This document shows positions 23,577 through 31,602 of a DNA stretch of 32,688 nt, piece by piece. Below the pieces are notes generated by a model that was given only the letters and a program-made list of their open reading frames with translations, did not search any database and was not told the origin of the DNA. The DNA is from Cryomorphaceae bacterium (GTDB lineage: Bacteria; Bacteroidota; Bacteroidia; Flavobacteriales; Crocinitomicaceae): positions 1 to 32,688 of the forward strand of contig JAJTDX010000021.1 in the NCBI GenBank assembly GCA_021298235.1, in the 5' to 3' direction. How positions within the stretch are numbered: position 1 is the first letter of the stretch; every line of letters begins with the position of its first letter. The position numbers and the translations under genes are program-made.

Positions 23577-25655
23577 TCAGAATTTGACTCGGAATTGAAT
23601 GGTAATATCAGATTTTACGTTCCCATTGATTTGTTCAGCCCCGGAGCTAAGTTCAGAACGATTGGTATAAATGAAGTTACCGTAGCGCAACCAAAGATCG
23701 CAGTGCTTGAGAAATGAATAACGCAACAAGATATATGCCCTACTTCCCTGATAATAGTAAGACGGAACAGAAAAAACATACAGTGCATTGTTCTCAAAGG
23801 AATAAATTCTTGTATCGTAGCTATCCGTATCAAACAAAGCATAACGAAAAGTAAGATCGAAGGGAAGTTTTTTTGGTTTGAATAAAATATCCTGCGTGAA
23901 AAGTAACCCGTCTTCAGTTGCATTGCTCAATCGGTCAATTGTCACATATTCGATTCTGGATTTTACGGTTATTGCCTCACTAACAATATAACTTAAGTTG
24001 AATCTATAGTTTCTCTGAACTACATCTTCCAGAGGAGTAACAGCGCCTTCGTATTCACGGGAATTCTTCTGGCGCACTTGTTGCCGGAAACGAGCATAGA
24101 TTTCCAATTGTTTGGTTGGCTTGTAGGATGGCTGAATTAAAAATTCATAACCTGAAGACGGAGCATCGACCTGGTATTTCATCCATGGAAAAGAGAATAC
24201 ATCCGCATACGTATTCAGAGACCAAGTTGGACTGAATTTCAATTTCATGGCCGCATACACTCCTTTTTCATTCTGGGTATTACTGCCTTCCGAAAATCCA
24301 TTGTTGTAAAACGTCTGATACCCTCGTTGATAATCCCGGTAAAGCAAACTGAAAGAGGCTCGTGCATCCGGTGAGAAGAGAATCCCATGAAGATTAGCCC
24401 AACTGCCATTGTAAGAGGAGCGCGCAGCTTCTCCGAAGAAATTAAAATTCCTGAACACGTAAGAATAATCTGCACTGAAGGAAAAAAGTTCTTTTCCCCT
24501 GAAATCAAATTGGTTGTATGGCTGCACTGACTTGTTGAACTCCTTGTTGTATCCCTGATAAATCCCAGCTGCTCCCAAGCTCAAATTTCCCTTTCTGTAT
24601 CGAAGATTTGCGCCGGCAATATTTTCCGTAAGCGCATTTTTGCGTTCAAGTTCTGAATTCGTTCGGTGTAAGCCAGACAAATTTATCGATGAAACAAACT
24701 CCAAGTCATCGAATAACGAATCTGAAATCACAGAAGCATCCACCATTTTCGAGGAAGCAAACAACAATGCGGAAAAAGGTCCGAAGCCAAGATCAACAGC
24801 TGCACCACGAAGAAACCTTGTTTCGTCAACAGAGGTATAAGGCCGGATGGGATTGGCCGTTCGCTTTACATTCGTTACATCAGCTGTTTTACCAAATGCA
24901 TATCCGGACCATAAATTCAAGCCCTGCCCTATCTGAATCTGATAATCCCCCAAAGCAACAGACTTGAGGTATTTGCCTCCTTTGTAAAAGGCATGTGCTG
25001 AATAGAAATCAAATCCATTGGGCTGGGTGCCACGAAAGAATTCTTCTCCAGGATCTTTTTCCGCCGTAAAACCTATGCTGATATTAGTTTTGTAGCTGTA
25101 CCTGAATCGTGTGTAATAACGATCCGGATTGCCGTAGTAATACGAATTACTGTTCGCAAGCAATGAATCGGATACGTTTTGGTAACCATTTTTTTCCTCA
25201 GGTGTTCTTTGGTATCGGGCATACCACTCAAAATCCCCTTGTTTAAGAGCCTCTTTAAAGCTGATGTGCAAATTCTCAAGACGGTCATCCACCCGAATAA
25301 AGGGCAACACCAATTGAATCGTTTGCATGTCCCAATACGCAAGACTTTGAAGCTCGTATATTGTGAGTAATTTGCCATGCACACGAATATGCAACATTAA
25401 ATCCGCAATCTGAATATCTGTAAGTAAATTCAGTTCTTGCAGCTCCTCGGTGGAAGTATTGTTAATGTTGATCGGATGTTCGTAACAATAATTCAGTGCC
25501 TCGATAACATTCGTTAAATCAATGTCCTCAGACTCAAGTTGCTCGGAAATAAATTCGATCCGCTGCTGAATGACCTCACTTTTATCTTGTGCATAACTCA
25601 TAGTAATCGCACACACCCCAAGAAGACAAAGACAATATTTCAACAGCCCATTCAC
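23577..25655 (-). CDS. Outer-membrane beta-barrel protein with N-terminal helix-hairpin-helix (ComEA-like) domain
   Basis: A 692-residue exported protein. After a signal peptide (about 1-22, ending SYAQ) and a helical stretch, residues of about 61-122 form tandem helix-hairpin-helix motifs (ININNTSTEELQELNLL, then GKLLTIYELQSL), as in the DNA-binding protein ComEA. From about 150 to the C-terminal Phe (TIQFRVKF) the sequence is amphipathic, aromatic-rich beta-barrel, close to 500 residues. HhH domains usually bind DNA non-specifically, and finding one on an outer-membrane barrel suggests either DNA handling at the envelope or a re-used fold. The role is unknown. The start codon is GTG, set directly after the TAA of the upstream PorV-like gene with no spacer, so translation is likely coupled. 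Confidence 0.8.
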   Translation of the reverse strand: MNGLLKYCLCLLGVCAITMSYAQDKSEVIQQRIEFISEQLESEDIDLTNVIEALNYCYEHPININNTSTEELQELNLLTDIQIADLMLHIRVHGKLLTIYELQSLAYWDMQTIQLVLPFIRVDDRLENLHISFKEALKQGDFEWYARYQRTPEEKNGYQNVSDSLLANSNSYYYGNPDRYYTRFRYSYKTNISIGFTAEKDPGEEFFRGTQPNGFDFYSAHAFYKGGKYLKSVALGDYQIQIGQGLNLWSGYAFGKTADVTNVKRTANPIRPYTSVDETRFLRGAAVDLGFGPFSALLFASSKMVDASVISDSLFDDLEFVSSINLSGLHRTNSELERKNALTENIAGANLRYRKGNLSLGAAGIYQGYNKEFNKSVQPYNQFDFRGKELFSFSADYSYVFRNFNFFGEAARSSYNGSWANLHGILFSPDARASFSLLYRDYQRGYQTFYNNGFSEGSNTQNEKGVYAAMKLKFSPTWSLNTYADVFSFPWMKYQVDAPSSGYEFLIQPSYKPTKQLEIYARFRQQVRQKNSREYEGAVTPLEDVVQRNYRFNLSYIVSEAITVKSRIEYVTIDRLSNATEDGLLFTQDILFKPKKLPFDLTFRYALFDTDSYDTRIYSFENNALYVFSVPSYYYQGSRAYILLRYSFLKHCDLWLRYGNFIYTNRSELSSGAEQINGNVKSDITIQFRVKF

Positions 25656-26465
25656 TTACTTTCCGAGAATTGTTAAGCCCACATGAGGTGACCAACCCAA
25701 TTGCTGGTGATAGGCACTCCCGAGGTCAAGTTGAACGTTTTTCAGTTTATAACCGAAACCAACAGTTAATTCAACGGGTTTAGTTGAAACTCCGCACCTA
25801 AAAAAGAATGGTTTGGCGATTGCATACTCCATCCCACCCTTCAATCGCAATGGATGGTCTAAGTCTTTTTCTGCTTCAGCAACAACCATGAATTTATCTG
25901 AAAACCTGTAATTCGTTCCTAAACGCATCAACGTAGAAAAACGATCATCCTGATAATCAGAAAGCTTGGCTCTTCCCAGATTGAAGACGCTCATACCCAT
26001 GCTCCATCGTTCTGTCAGAGAAAAAAACATCCCAAACTCAGCAGTTACCGTTTGCTTTGAACCGTAGACCTCTGACAATCTCAAGCTCTGATAATTCAAC
26101 TGAACACCTGCCATGAGTTTTTCACTCAGCTTCATGCTGTAGCCCAAGCCACTTCTTAAGGTCCTATAATTTGTAAATCCATAGGATTGCACACCCATTG
26201 AGATAACGCCCTTTTTCAGAGGTTGTGCATATACAAATCCCTGTGATTGAAGTTCTCTCAATAGAAAACGATTTTCGTAAGACACTCCAATAGAAAGTTT
26301 ATCCACCCCCGCTAAAGCACCTGGATTGTGGTGATATGCCCACGCATCCGAAAGAGAGACAGAGGCATTTGCCATTGAATTGGACCGAGCTCCCACCGGA
26401 AGCCATCCCTGAGACAACATAACGACAGGCAAAGCCATGCAGAAAAGCAGTGTAGTTTTAAGCAT
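25656..26465 (-). CDS. PorV/PorQ-like (FadL-fold) outer-membrane protein
   Basis: A 269-residue protein with a signal peptide (about 1-18) and the opening typical of PorV/PorQ-like barrels: GWLPVGARSNSMANASVSLSDAWAYHHNPGALAG, where the small-residue and NPGAL pattern is the family hallmark. The rest is beta-barrel. PorV and PorQ act in type IX secretion, but many paralogues have unknown roles. I do not claim it is the secretion component. The frame is open to an ATG at 26558, but those extra 31 residues (SNVQIVKLSNVQILKLSNIQ) are encoded by intergenic repeat, so I start at 26465. It is directly followed by the HhH-barrel gene. Confidence 0.72.
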   Translation of the reverse strand: MLKTTLLFCMALPVVMLSQGWLPVGARSNSMANASVSLSDAWAYHHNPGALAGVDKLSIGVSYENRFLLRELQSQGFVYAQPLKKGVISMGVQSYGFTNYRTLRSGLGYSMKLSEKLMAGVQLNYQSLRLSEVYGSKQTVTAEFGMFFSLTERWSMGMSVFNLGRAKLSDYQDDRFSTLMRLGTNYRFSDKFMVVAEAEKDLDHPLRLKGGMEYAIAKPFFFRCGVSTKPVELTVGFGYKLKNVQLDLGSAYHQQLGWSPHVGLTILGK

Positions 26466-26490
26466 GTTTAAATTTAGTTTTTTTATTGAA

Positions 26491-26565
26491 ACCATTTGAA
26501 TATTCGACAATTTGAGTATTTGAACATTTGACAATTTGACAATTTGAACATTTGACAATTTGAAT
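26491..26565 (-). repeat. Degenerate tandem repeat, second locus
   Basis: Read on the plus strand it consists of imperfect 8-base units alternating GACAATTT and GAACATTT. It fills the space between the small 79-residue gene and the PorV-like gene. It shares the inverse of a 15-mer with the locus at 21558-21725. Confidence 0.6.
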
Positions 26566-26566
26566 T

Positions 26567-26806
26567 TTAATGCGGTAGCATTTTCTTAAATTCTTCTGCA
26601 CTGCTCAAGCAAAAAGGTTCCTCCGCGGCTAGCATGTCCATAATTCGAACTATTTCGGGGTATTGTTCTGCTTTGATCTCATGAATTAGCGCTCGAGAAC
26701 CTATGAGCTGGACCTCTCTGAAATGACGTTCATCAAGGATCTCATAAAAACATCTGTTATTACTGAGTTTTCGGTATTGAGGAAAGTCCGTATTTTTAAC
26801 TGCCAT
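26567..26806 (-). CDS. Hypothetical small protein
   Basis: A 79-residue protein that I do not recognise. It is mixed charged and hydrophobic, with no signal peptide, no membrane segment and no cysteine pair (C19 and C66 only). Probable secondary structure is a short beta part (CFYEILDERHFREVQLIG) followed by helices (ALIHEIKAEQYPEIVRIMDML, then SSAEEFKKMLP). Normal codon use and its placement head-to-head with nth (35 bases between starts) make it more credible than a chance frame. The downstream repeat separates it from the PorV-like gene. Confidence 0.5.
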   Translation of the reverse strand: MAVKNTDFPQYRKLSNNRCFYEILDERHFREVQLIGSRALIHEIKAEQYPEIVRIMDMLAAEEPFCLSSAEEFKKMLPH

Positions 26807-26841
26807 GAATTAAAGATACAACAGTGGCGAAAAACTGCTCT

Positions 26842-27486
26842 ATGACCAAAAAAGAAAAAGCACGATTCATCATTGAAGAGCTTGAAAAACTGTATCCGGA
26901 AACACCAGTTCCCCTGTACCATTCCGATGCGTTTACTCTTTTGATTGCAGTTTTATTATCAGCCCAGTGTACAGATGAGCGCGTGAATAAGATCACACCT
27001 GCCCTGTTTAGAAAAGCACGTACGCCAGAAGACATGGTAAAATTGTCTGTTGAAGAGATCCGTGAGATCATTAGACCATGCGGGCTTTCTCCGAGAAAAT
27101 CACAAGCTATTTTCGATCTTTCCCACATCATTCTCGATAAGCACGAAGGAATGGTTCCTGAAACGTTCCATGACCTGGAAGAATTGCCGGGAGTTGGACA
27201 CAAAACAGCTTCTGTCGTGATGGCGCAGGCCTTTGGCGTCCCGGCCTTCCCCGTGGATACGCACATTCACCGCTTACTCACGCGCTGGGGAATCAGTTCC
27301 GGTAAAAATGTAGAGGAGACTGAACGGGAAGCCAAAAAAGTTTTTCCAAGGGAAAAATGGAACAAGTTGCACCTGCAAATTATTTTTTACGGACGAGAAT
27401 TCTCCCCAGCAAGAAGTCCAAAACGAGAAAAGGACTTCATTACCTCAACGATAGGAACCAAAAAAGCGTTAAAAGAATTGATGTGA
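26842..27486 (+). CDS. nth: Endonuclease III (Nth) lacking the iron-sulfur cysteines
   Basis: Base-excision-repair DNA glycosylase/AP lyase for oxidised pyrimidines, 214 residues from the ATG at 26842. HhH motif LPGVGHKTA carries the catalytic lysine K121, and PVDTHIHR carries D139; LLSAQCTDERV (38-48) is the usual substrate-pocket segment. In E. coli Nth a C-terminal C-x6-C-x2-C-x5-C loop binds a 4Fe-4S cluster. Here the C-terminus (FYGREFSPARSPKREKDFI) has no cysteine, so the cluster must be absent. The in-frame GTG at 26824 is an alternative start but less likely. The stop overlaps the next gene's GTG (27483-27486), which implies an operon. Confidence 0.92.
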   Translation: MTKKEKARFIIEELEKLYPETPVPLYHSDAFTLLIAVLLSAQCTDERVNKITPALFRKARTPEDMVKLSVEEIREIIRPCGLSPRKSQAIFDLSHIILDKHEGMVPETFHDLEELPGVGHKTASVVMAQAFGVPAFPVDTHIHRLLTRWGISSGKNVEETEREAKKVFPREKWNKLHLQIIFYGREFSPARSPKREKDFITSTIGTKKALKELM

Positions 27487-28403
27487 AAAAGGTGTACGTT
27501 AGTTACTGTCTGTTTTTAATGCTTGCGATAGTCGTGACATTTGCATGCAGCATTTATGCTCAGCATAAAAACCTTTCTTTACGTGGAGATTTGCACTTCG
27601 GGGCCGTGCTTCCTGAATACAGCAATTTTGTTTATCTTGTGAACGAACCGGTTTTTTCAGGAGAAATCAGTCTAGTGAAACAATCTTTTGGAAAAAATCC
27701 CTTTCAGAACGTATCTGTTGGTTCCCATCTGAATGTACATTTCAACTTTAAACTTGGCACAAAACTAAAGCTAAGCTCCACAACCTGGTTGAATTCAGGA
27801 GTGTCTTTTACGCATTATTCCAATGCCAACATGTCGGAACCTAACCTCGGACTGAACCTCGCCACCTTGTATACGGGATTAACTCAAATTATCCATCCGA
27901 CACCGGAGCGAATTAACGTGCCCGACGAGGCCCATCAGCCAAAACATGAATTTGCCTTTATTCTCGCTGCCGGAGGCAAACACACGAGAGCGTTGCAATC
28001 CACGGTTTATTTCACATCCTCTGCATCAATCGAATACAAACATCACTCTTTTAAGAAATTACACTTTGGAGGAGGATTGGATCTATCCTACGATTCATCC
28101 ACAGAAACAGAAATGAGTGCTCCGGGAAAAAACGATTACAAACCGGCGTATGATTACCGAACAGGAATTCATTTTTCGCAAGAATTGGTCTATGACCGTT
28201 TCAGCTTCATCCTGCAAGAGGGCTTATATTTTGGACTCACAGATCAGGTTAGCAAAAGTCCGATGTACAATCGCGCTATTTTAAGATGGAAATTGAACCC
28301 TTCTTTTTTGGTGCATGTTTCGATGCGTTCACACCTTCACATTTTGGAATATCCCGAAATAGGATTCGGGTATTTTCTCCTAAAACAAAGGCATGAGAAA
28401 TAA
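27483..28403 (+). CDS. PagL-like acyloxyacyl hydrolase / lipid A 3-O-deacylase family protein
   Basis: An outer-membrane barrel of 306 residues. It begins with a signal peptide (about 1-27, CLFLMLAIVVTFACSIYAQ). The catalytic His-x-Ser pattern is seen as THYSNAN (H111, S113), followed by the family block PNLGLNLATLYTGL. PagL-type enzymes remove the 3-position acyl chain of lipid A. Compared with Bacteroidota homologues as I recall them (about 350-390 residues), a block of around 70 residues between EISLVKQSFGKN and PFQNVSVGSHLN appears to be missing, in frame. The GTG start overlaps the nth stop by four bases; the longer open frame to 27357 lies entirely inside nth. It overlaps the next gene by 11 bases. 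Confidence 0.78.
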   Translation: MKKVYVSYCLFLMLAIVVTFACSIYAQHKNLSLRGDLHFGAVLPEYSNFVYLVNEPVFSGEISLVKQSFGKNPFQNVSVGSHLNVHFNFKLGTKLKLSSTTWLNSGVSFTHYSNANMSEPNLGLNLATLYTGLTQIIHPTPERINVPDEAHQPKHEFAFILAAGGKHTRALQSTVYFTSSASIEYKHHSFKKLHFGGGLDLSYDSSTETEMSAPGKNDYKPAYDYRTGIHFSQELVYDRFSFILQEGLYFGLTDQVSKSPMYNRAILRWKLNPSFLVHVSMRSHLHILEYPEIGFGYFLLKQRHEK

Positions 28404-29109
28404 GTATATATACATATTTTTGATTGCAATTAGCTTCTTGATTTCATGCAAGAAAGAACAGTCGGAATCCATAAGGATTGTTCCATTAAACTCGTTCGAT
28501 ACACTCACGCTGAACAGTGTATTCGATGTAGAGCTCATTCAAGACACGATGAATTCCATTGAGATTTTGGGAACTGAGAGATCCATTCAAAATGTGTTTA
28601 TTGAACAAGAAAACGAACATCTCAAGCTTACCAACACATCCAAAGGAAATTTTCTTCAACCATCAAAGAACAAGATTCAACTCAAGATCCATACAGACGG
28701 CATCCATTTGATAAAAACGAATGAAACATGTTATATCCATTCATCAACCCCATTAACCGGCGAAGAAATAGGCTTGGTTATGGCCAGCAAGTTAAATGAA
28801 GCCAATCTCGTGCTCGATTGCGGCTCTTTCTACTACTGGAACAATTTCCCCTGTGGAGGGAAAATCACCTTAGCAGGAAATGTTAACGACTTAAAGCTCT
28901 GGAATGTGGCCTTGATGGCAGTCGACGCGCAAGCACTTACGAGCAACACCGCACTCGTTGAAAACGGATCCAAGGGAGATATTAAGCTTACGTGTTTGCA
29001 ACAACTTACGTGTGCTTTGCGCGGGGAAGGAAATATTTATCTATGGGGCAATCCGGCATCAGTTACCGTTACAGAACAAAGCTCGACTGGAAAACTAATC
29101 AAACAATAA
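28393..29109 (+). CDS. GIN-domain (DUF2807) lipoprotein
   Basis: A 238-residue lipoprotein with lipobox FLISC (lipidated C19). The mature part has the repeating beta pattern of the head-GIN/DUF2807 family: FDTLTLNSVFDVELIQDTMNSIEILG at the front, then short strands forming a beta-helix-like fold (GKITLAGNVNDLKLWNVALMAVDAQ). Members are Bacteroidota envelope proteins of unknown function, some annotated as adhesin-like without direct evidence. It starts 11 bases inside the PagL-like gene and is followed after 4 bases by the DUF1801 gene, so it lies in the nth-headed run. Confidence 0.75.
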   Translation: MRNKYIYIFLIAISFLISCKKEQSESIRIVPLNSFDTLTLNSVFDVELIQDTMNSIEILGTERSIQNVFIEQENEHLKLTNTSKGNFLQPSKNKIQLKIHTDGIHLIKTNETCYIHSSTPLTGEEIGLVMASKLNEANLVLDCGSFYYWNNFPCGGKITLAGNVNDLKLWNVALMAVDAQALTSNTALVENGSKGDIKLTCLQQLTCALRGEGNIYLWGNPASVTVTEQSSTGKLIKQ

Positions 29110-29113
29110 ACGC

Positions 29114-29572
29114 ATGCAAAGTAAAGCCACCACTGTAGAGCACTACCTCGCCGAACTTTTGGAAGACAAAAGGAAGATCATGCAGAGACTGCGTGAAACG
29201 ATCCAGACAAATATTTCAAAAGACACCGAAGAAACCATGCAATATGGAATGATCACCTATGTGATTCCTTATTCGGTTTATCCACCCGGGTACCATTGTG
29301 CACCCAAACAGCCACTCCCCTTTATTTCGTTGGCCGCGCAAAAGAATTTCTTTGCATTTTACCACATGGGCATGTATGCCAAACCGGAATTATTGAATTG
29401 GTATACGGAAGCATATGAGGGCATCATGAAACGCAAACCGGATGTGGGAAAAAGTTGTATCCGTTTCAAAAAAGCAGAACATATTTCCTTTGAGCTTCTT
29501 ACTGAGTTAGTCAAGCGGATGACAGCTTCTGAATGGATCGAATTGTATGAGAAGAATTTTAAACGGGGATAG
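29114..29572 (+). CDS. DUF1801 (YdhG-like) family protein
   Basis: A 152-residue cytoplasmic protein. The segment VEHYLAELLEDKRKIMQRLRETIQTNI, then EETMQYGMITYVIP, LPFISLAAQKNFFAFYHMGMY and DVGKSCIRFKK is the DUF1801 pattern, an alpha/beta fold related to YdhG with unknown biochemical role. It is the last gene of the closely packed run nth, PagL-like, GIN lipoprotein, DUF1801, and is followed by a 258-base gap. Confidence 0.82.
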   Translation: MQSKATTVEHYLAELLEDKRKIMQRLRETIQTNISKDTEETMQYGMITYVIPYSVYPPGYHCAPKQPLPFISLAAQKNFFAFYHMGMYAKPELLNWYTEAYEGIMKRKPDVGKSCIRFKKAEHISFELLTELVKRMTASEWIELYEKNFKRG

Positions 29573-29830
29573 ATAATTCTTTTACATCAAGATCCACAAA
29601 CAAAAGAATAATTCAATTAAAAATTCCAAAAGCTCATTTAATTACGTCAACTTTTCGCTACACCTTTGTTCGCATTACCAAAAGCAGGTCATACCATCAC
29701 AGACAAATGAGCTTATGAAGAAGATGAAAACTTCTTCATAAGCTCGGAAAAGGAAACAGATTGCAACTTATCTTTGAAAACGGAAAGTTAAAGAAAGGAT
29801 GGCCCTATTGGGATTAAGAGATGTTGAACT
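29573..29830. other. Intergenic region with hairpin and possible gene remnant
   Basis: 258 bases between the DUF1801 and mini-MscS genes. It contains the perfect inverted repeat at 29709-29745 and, overlapping its 3' arm, a short frame running from a TGA at 29725 to a TAA at 29816-29818. That frame's C-terminal residues, FENGKLKKGWPYWD, look protein-like. It has no start codon, so it may be the tail of a decayed gene. An 8-bp A/T-rich inverted repeat (ATTCTTTT / AAAAGAAT) follows the DUF1801 stop but lacks terminator features. No convincing promoter for the mini-MscS gene is visible. Confidence 0.4.
29709..29745. repeat. Perfect 15-bp inverted repeat (hairpin, 7-base loop)
   Basis: GAGCTTATGAAGAAG (29709-29723), loop ATGAAAA, then CTTCTTCATAAGCTC (29731-29745); all 15 positions pair. 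No T-run follows on either strand, so it is not a standard intrinsic terminator. Confidence 0.85.
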
Positions 29831-30328
29831 ATGAAAATGCAGGAACTACAATTGTTGGAAAGTTTTATCGTTGTGGTGAGCTACATTGTTCTGATATTCC
29901 TTATCCGAACGATCATTAGCAAAACACTAAAGAATACCCCTTTAGAAAGAGCGCGAAGAAAGATCATCATCAAAGGCTTACATTTATTCACCACGATCAT
30001 TGCCCTAACTTTCCTCGCCGGGATTTGGGGTTTCAAACAGCATGAAATTGCTGCTTTTGCGAGTACCATTCTCACAGCATTAGGTATCGCCTTTTTTGCA
30101 CAATGGTCCTTGTTATCCAATATCACCTCCGGAATCATTCTTTTTTTCAATCATCCGTTGAAGTCGGGAGATACCATTCGTGTGCTCGATAAGGATTGTC
30201 CGTTTGAAGGAGAGATTACCGGATTGACTTTCTTTTTCGTTCATCTTAAAACGGTTAGCGGCGAGATTATAACAATTCCGAACTCCTTGATCCTTCAGAA
30301 GTCCATTTCTGTTATTGAAAAAAAGTAG
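29831..30328 (+). CDS. Short MscS-family mechanosensitive channel protein
   Basis: A 165-residue membrane protein with helices at about 9-29 and 48-66 and the pore-type helix/beta-domain of MscS at about 72-155. The segment FASTILTALGIAFFAQWSLLSNITSGIILFF leads into PLKSGDTIRV, VSGEIITIPNSLILQKSI, the conserved core of the family. It lacks the extended N-terminal sensor helices and the C-terminal alpha/beta cage of E. coli MscS (286 residues). Short forms like this are frequent in Bacteroidota. Two start codons are possible (ATG at 29831 or 29837). The Omp85-like gene starts four bases after its stop, suggesting co-expression. Confidence 0.85.
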   Translation: MKMQELQLLESFIVVVSYIVLIFLIRTIISKTLKNTPLERARRKIIIKGLHLFTTIIALTFLAGIWGFKQHEIAAFASTILTALGIAFFAQWSLLSNITSGIILFFNHPLKSGDTIRVLDKDCPFEGEITGLTFFFVHLKTVSGEIITIPNSLILQKSISVIEKK

Positions 30329-30332
30329 AAGA

Positions 30333-31550
30333 ATGGAGCAACTGAGGTCAACCAAACAATTTTACAAAAAATTCCTAAAACAATACTGCAACGAAAGAAG
30401 CAACTTTCTGACTGCGTTCAGCATCGTGTTGTCGCTGCTATTTTCCTTGACATTTTGTTGTTATGGCCAATCGGATAGCACACAAATAAATCATAAAAAT
30501 TTCATGGGATTCTCACCATTAAGTGATACCCTATCAGAAGAAAAGAATGGAATCTTCGTTCTTCCTCTTCTTTATTACACCCCTGATACACGTTGGGCTG
30601 CAGGTGCAGCAGGAGTATACTATTTCAAGTTTAAACCAAAAACGGAAAGTGAGGAAAAAACACGCATGTCTTATGTCCAGTTTTTGGCAGACTATACGCA
30701 AAACAGGCAGCTTGACATTTGGGCCACATGGAATATCTTCACCCGCAATGAGAATTATCTGTTTAAAGGCGATATTCGTTTCCGGGATTTTCCTGATCGT
30801 TTTTACGGTTTAGGAAATAATACGACCAAAACACAAGAAGAAAAATACAGTTATAAACTCTTTCAACTAAAATCACTGCAGTTGAAGAAGATAAAGCCAG
30901 GATTCTTTACGGGTTTTGATTACGAACTGGAATATGAACACAGTTTTCAATATACCTCGGGCGGAAAATTAGCAGATGGAACCATCACCGGTTATAAAGG
31001 TGCATTAGGTTCAGCTTTAGGCTTTGTCAGCGTGCTGGATACACGAGACAATATTATCAATCCATACAAAGGCACATTGGCAGAAATCTCGAGTTATTTC
31101 TTCCTCAGACCCTTGGGCAGCACCTTTGGTTTTATCAATGTTAACAGTACATACCAACGCTATTGGCAGTTAAAGCGAAAACATATACTCGCATGGCAGA
31201 CGAAAGCCCGTTTAACGTTTGGAGATGTTCCTTTTCTGGATTTATCCACACTTGGCAACGACGATCTGTTGAGGGGCTACCCAAAAAATCGCTTTCGTGA
31301 CAATCACTTTGTAGGAACTCAATTGGAGTATCGATTCCCTCTTTTCTGGCGTTTTGGCGGTGTTGCTTTTGCCGGGGCCGGTGATGTGTTTGGACCCAAT
31401 TCCAATCTCCAATTCAAACATTTGAAATATTCGGTTGGAGGCGGTTTACGTTTCATCGTTAATCCGGCAGAGCGTTTAAATATCCGTTTAGATTACGGTT
31501 ATGGAAAAGAAGGAGGCTACTTCTATTTCATGGTGGCGGAATCATTTTAG
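30333..31550 (+). CDS. Omp85/BamA-family outer-membrane barrel without POTRA domains
   Basis: A 405-residue protein: a basic, long N-terminal region, a hydrophobic signal segment (about 25-44, FLTAFSIVLSLLFSLTFCCYG) and a bacterial-surface-antigen barrel (PF01103 type). Barrel marks are GFVSVLDTRDNIINPYKGT and the lid-loop motif LRGYPKNRFRD (R314-G-Y), with the standard ending GYGKEGGYFYFMVAESF. POTRA domains used by BamA and TamA for substrate binding are absent; the whole protein is about one barrel. I start at the ATG at 30333, four bases after the mini-MscS stop; the upstream TTG at 30315 would overlap that gene. Its substrate or role is unknown. Confidence 0.83.
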   Translation: MEQLRSTKQFYKKFLKQYCNERSNFLTAFSIVLSLLFSLTFCCYGQSDSTQINHKNFMGFSPLSDTLSEEKNGIFVLPLLYYTPDTRWAAGAAGVYYFKFKPKTESEEKTRMSYVQFLADYTQNRQLDIWATWNIFTRNENYLFKGDIRFRDFPDRFYGLGNNTTKTQEEKYSYKLFQLKSLQLKKIKPGFFTGFDYELEYEHSFQYTSGGKLADGTITGYKGALGSALGFVSVLDTRDNIINPYKGTLAEISSYFFLRPLGSTFGFINVNSTYQRYWQLKRKHILAWQTKARLTFGDVPFLDLSTLGNDDLLRGYPKNRFRDNHFVGTQLEYRFPLFWRFGGVAFAGAGDVFGPNSNLQFKHLKYSVGGGLRFIVNPAERLNIRLDYGYGKEGGYFYFMVAESF

Positions 31551-31602
31551 TTCTCTTTCGGCCAAAAATAGTGTACTGTTATCGATTTATTTTCTTAACT
31601 TA

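Noticed and set aside
26796..27266. Minus-strand open frame of 156 codons
   Set aside because: It lies antisense to nth, whose protein is clearly real, and the composition (Ser/Arg-rich, no domain) is typical of a shadow frame.
27357..27482. Longer N-terminus for the PagL-like protein
   Set aside because: The 42 extra residues lie inside nth out of frame and would bury the signal peptide; the GTG at 27483 is followed at once by a good signal peptide.
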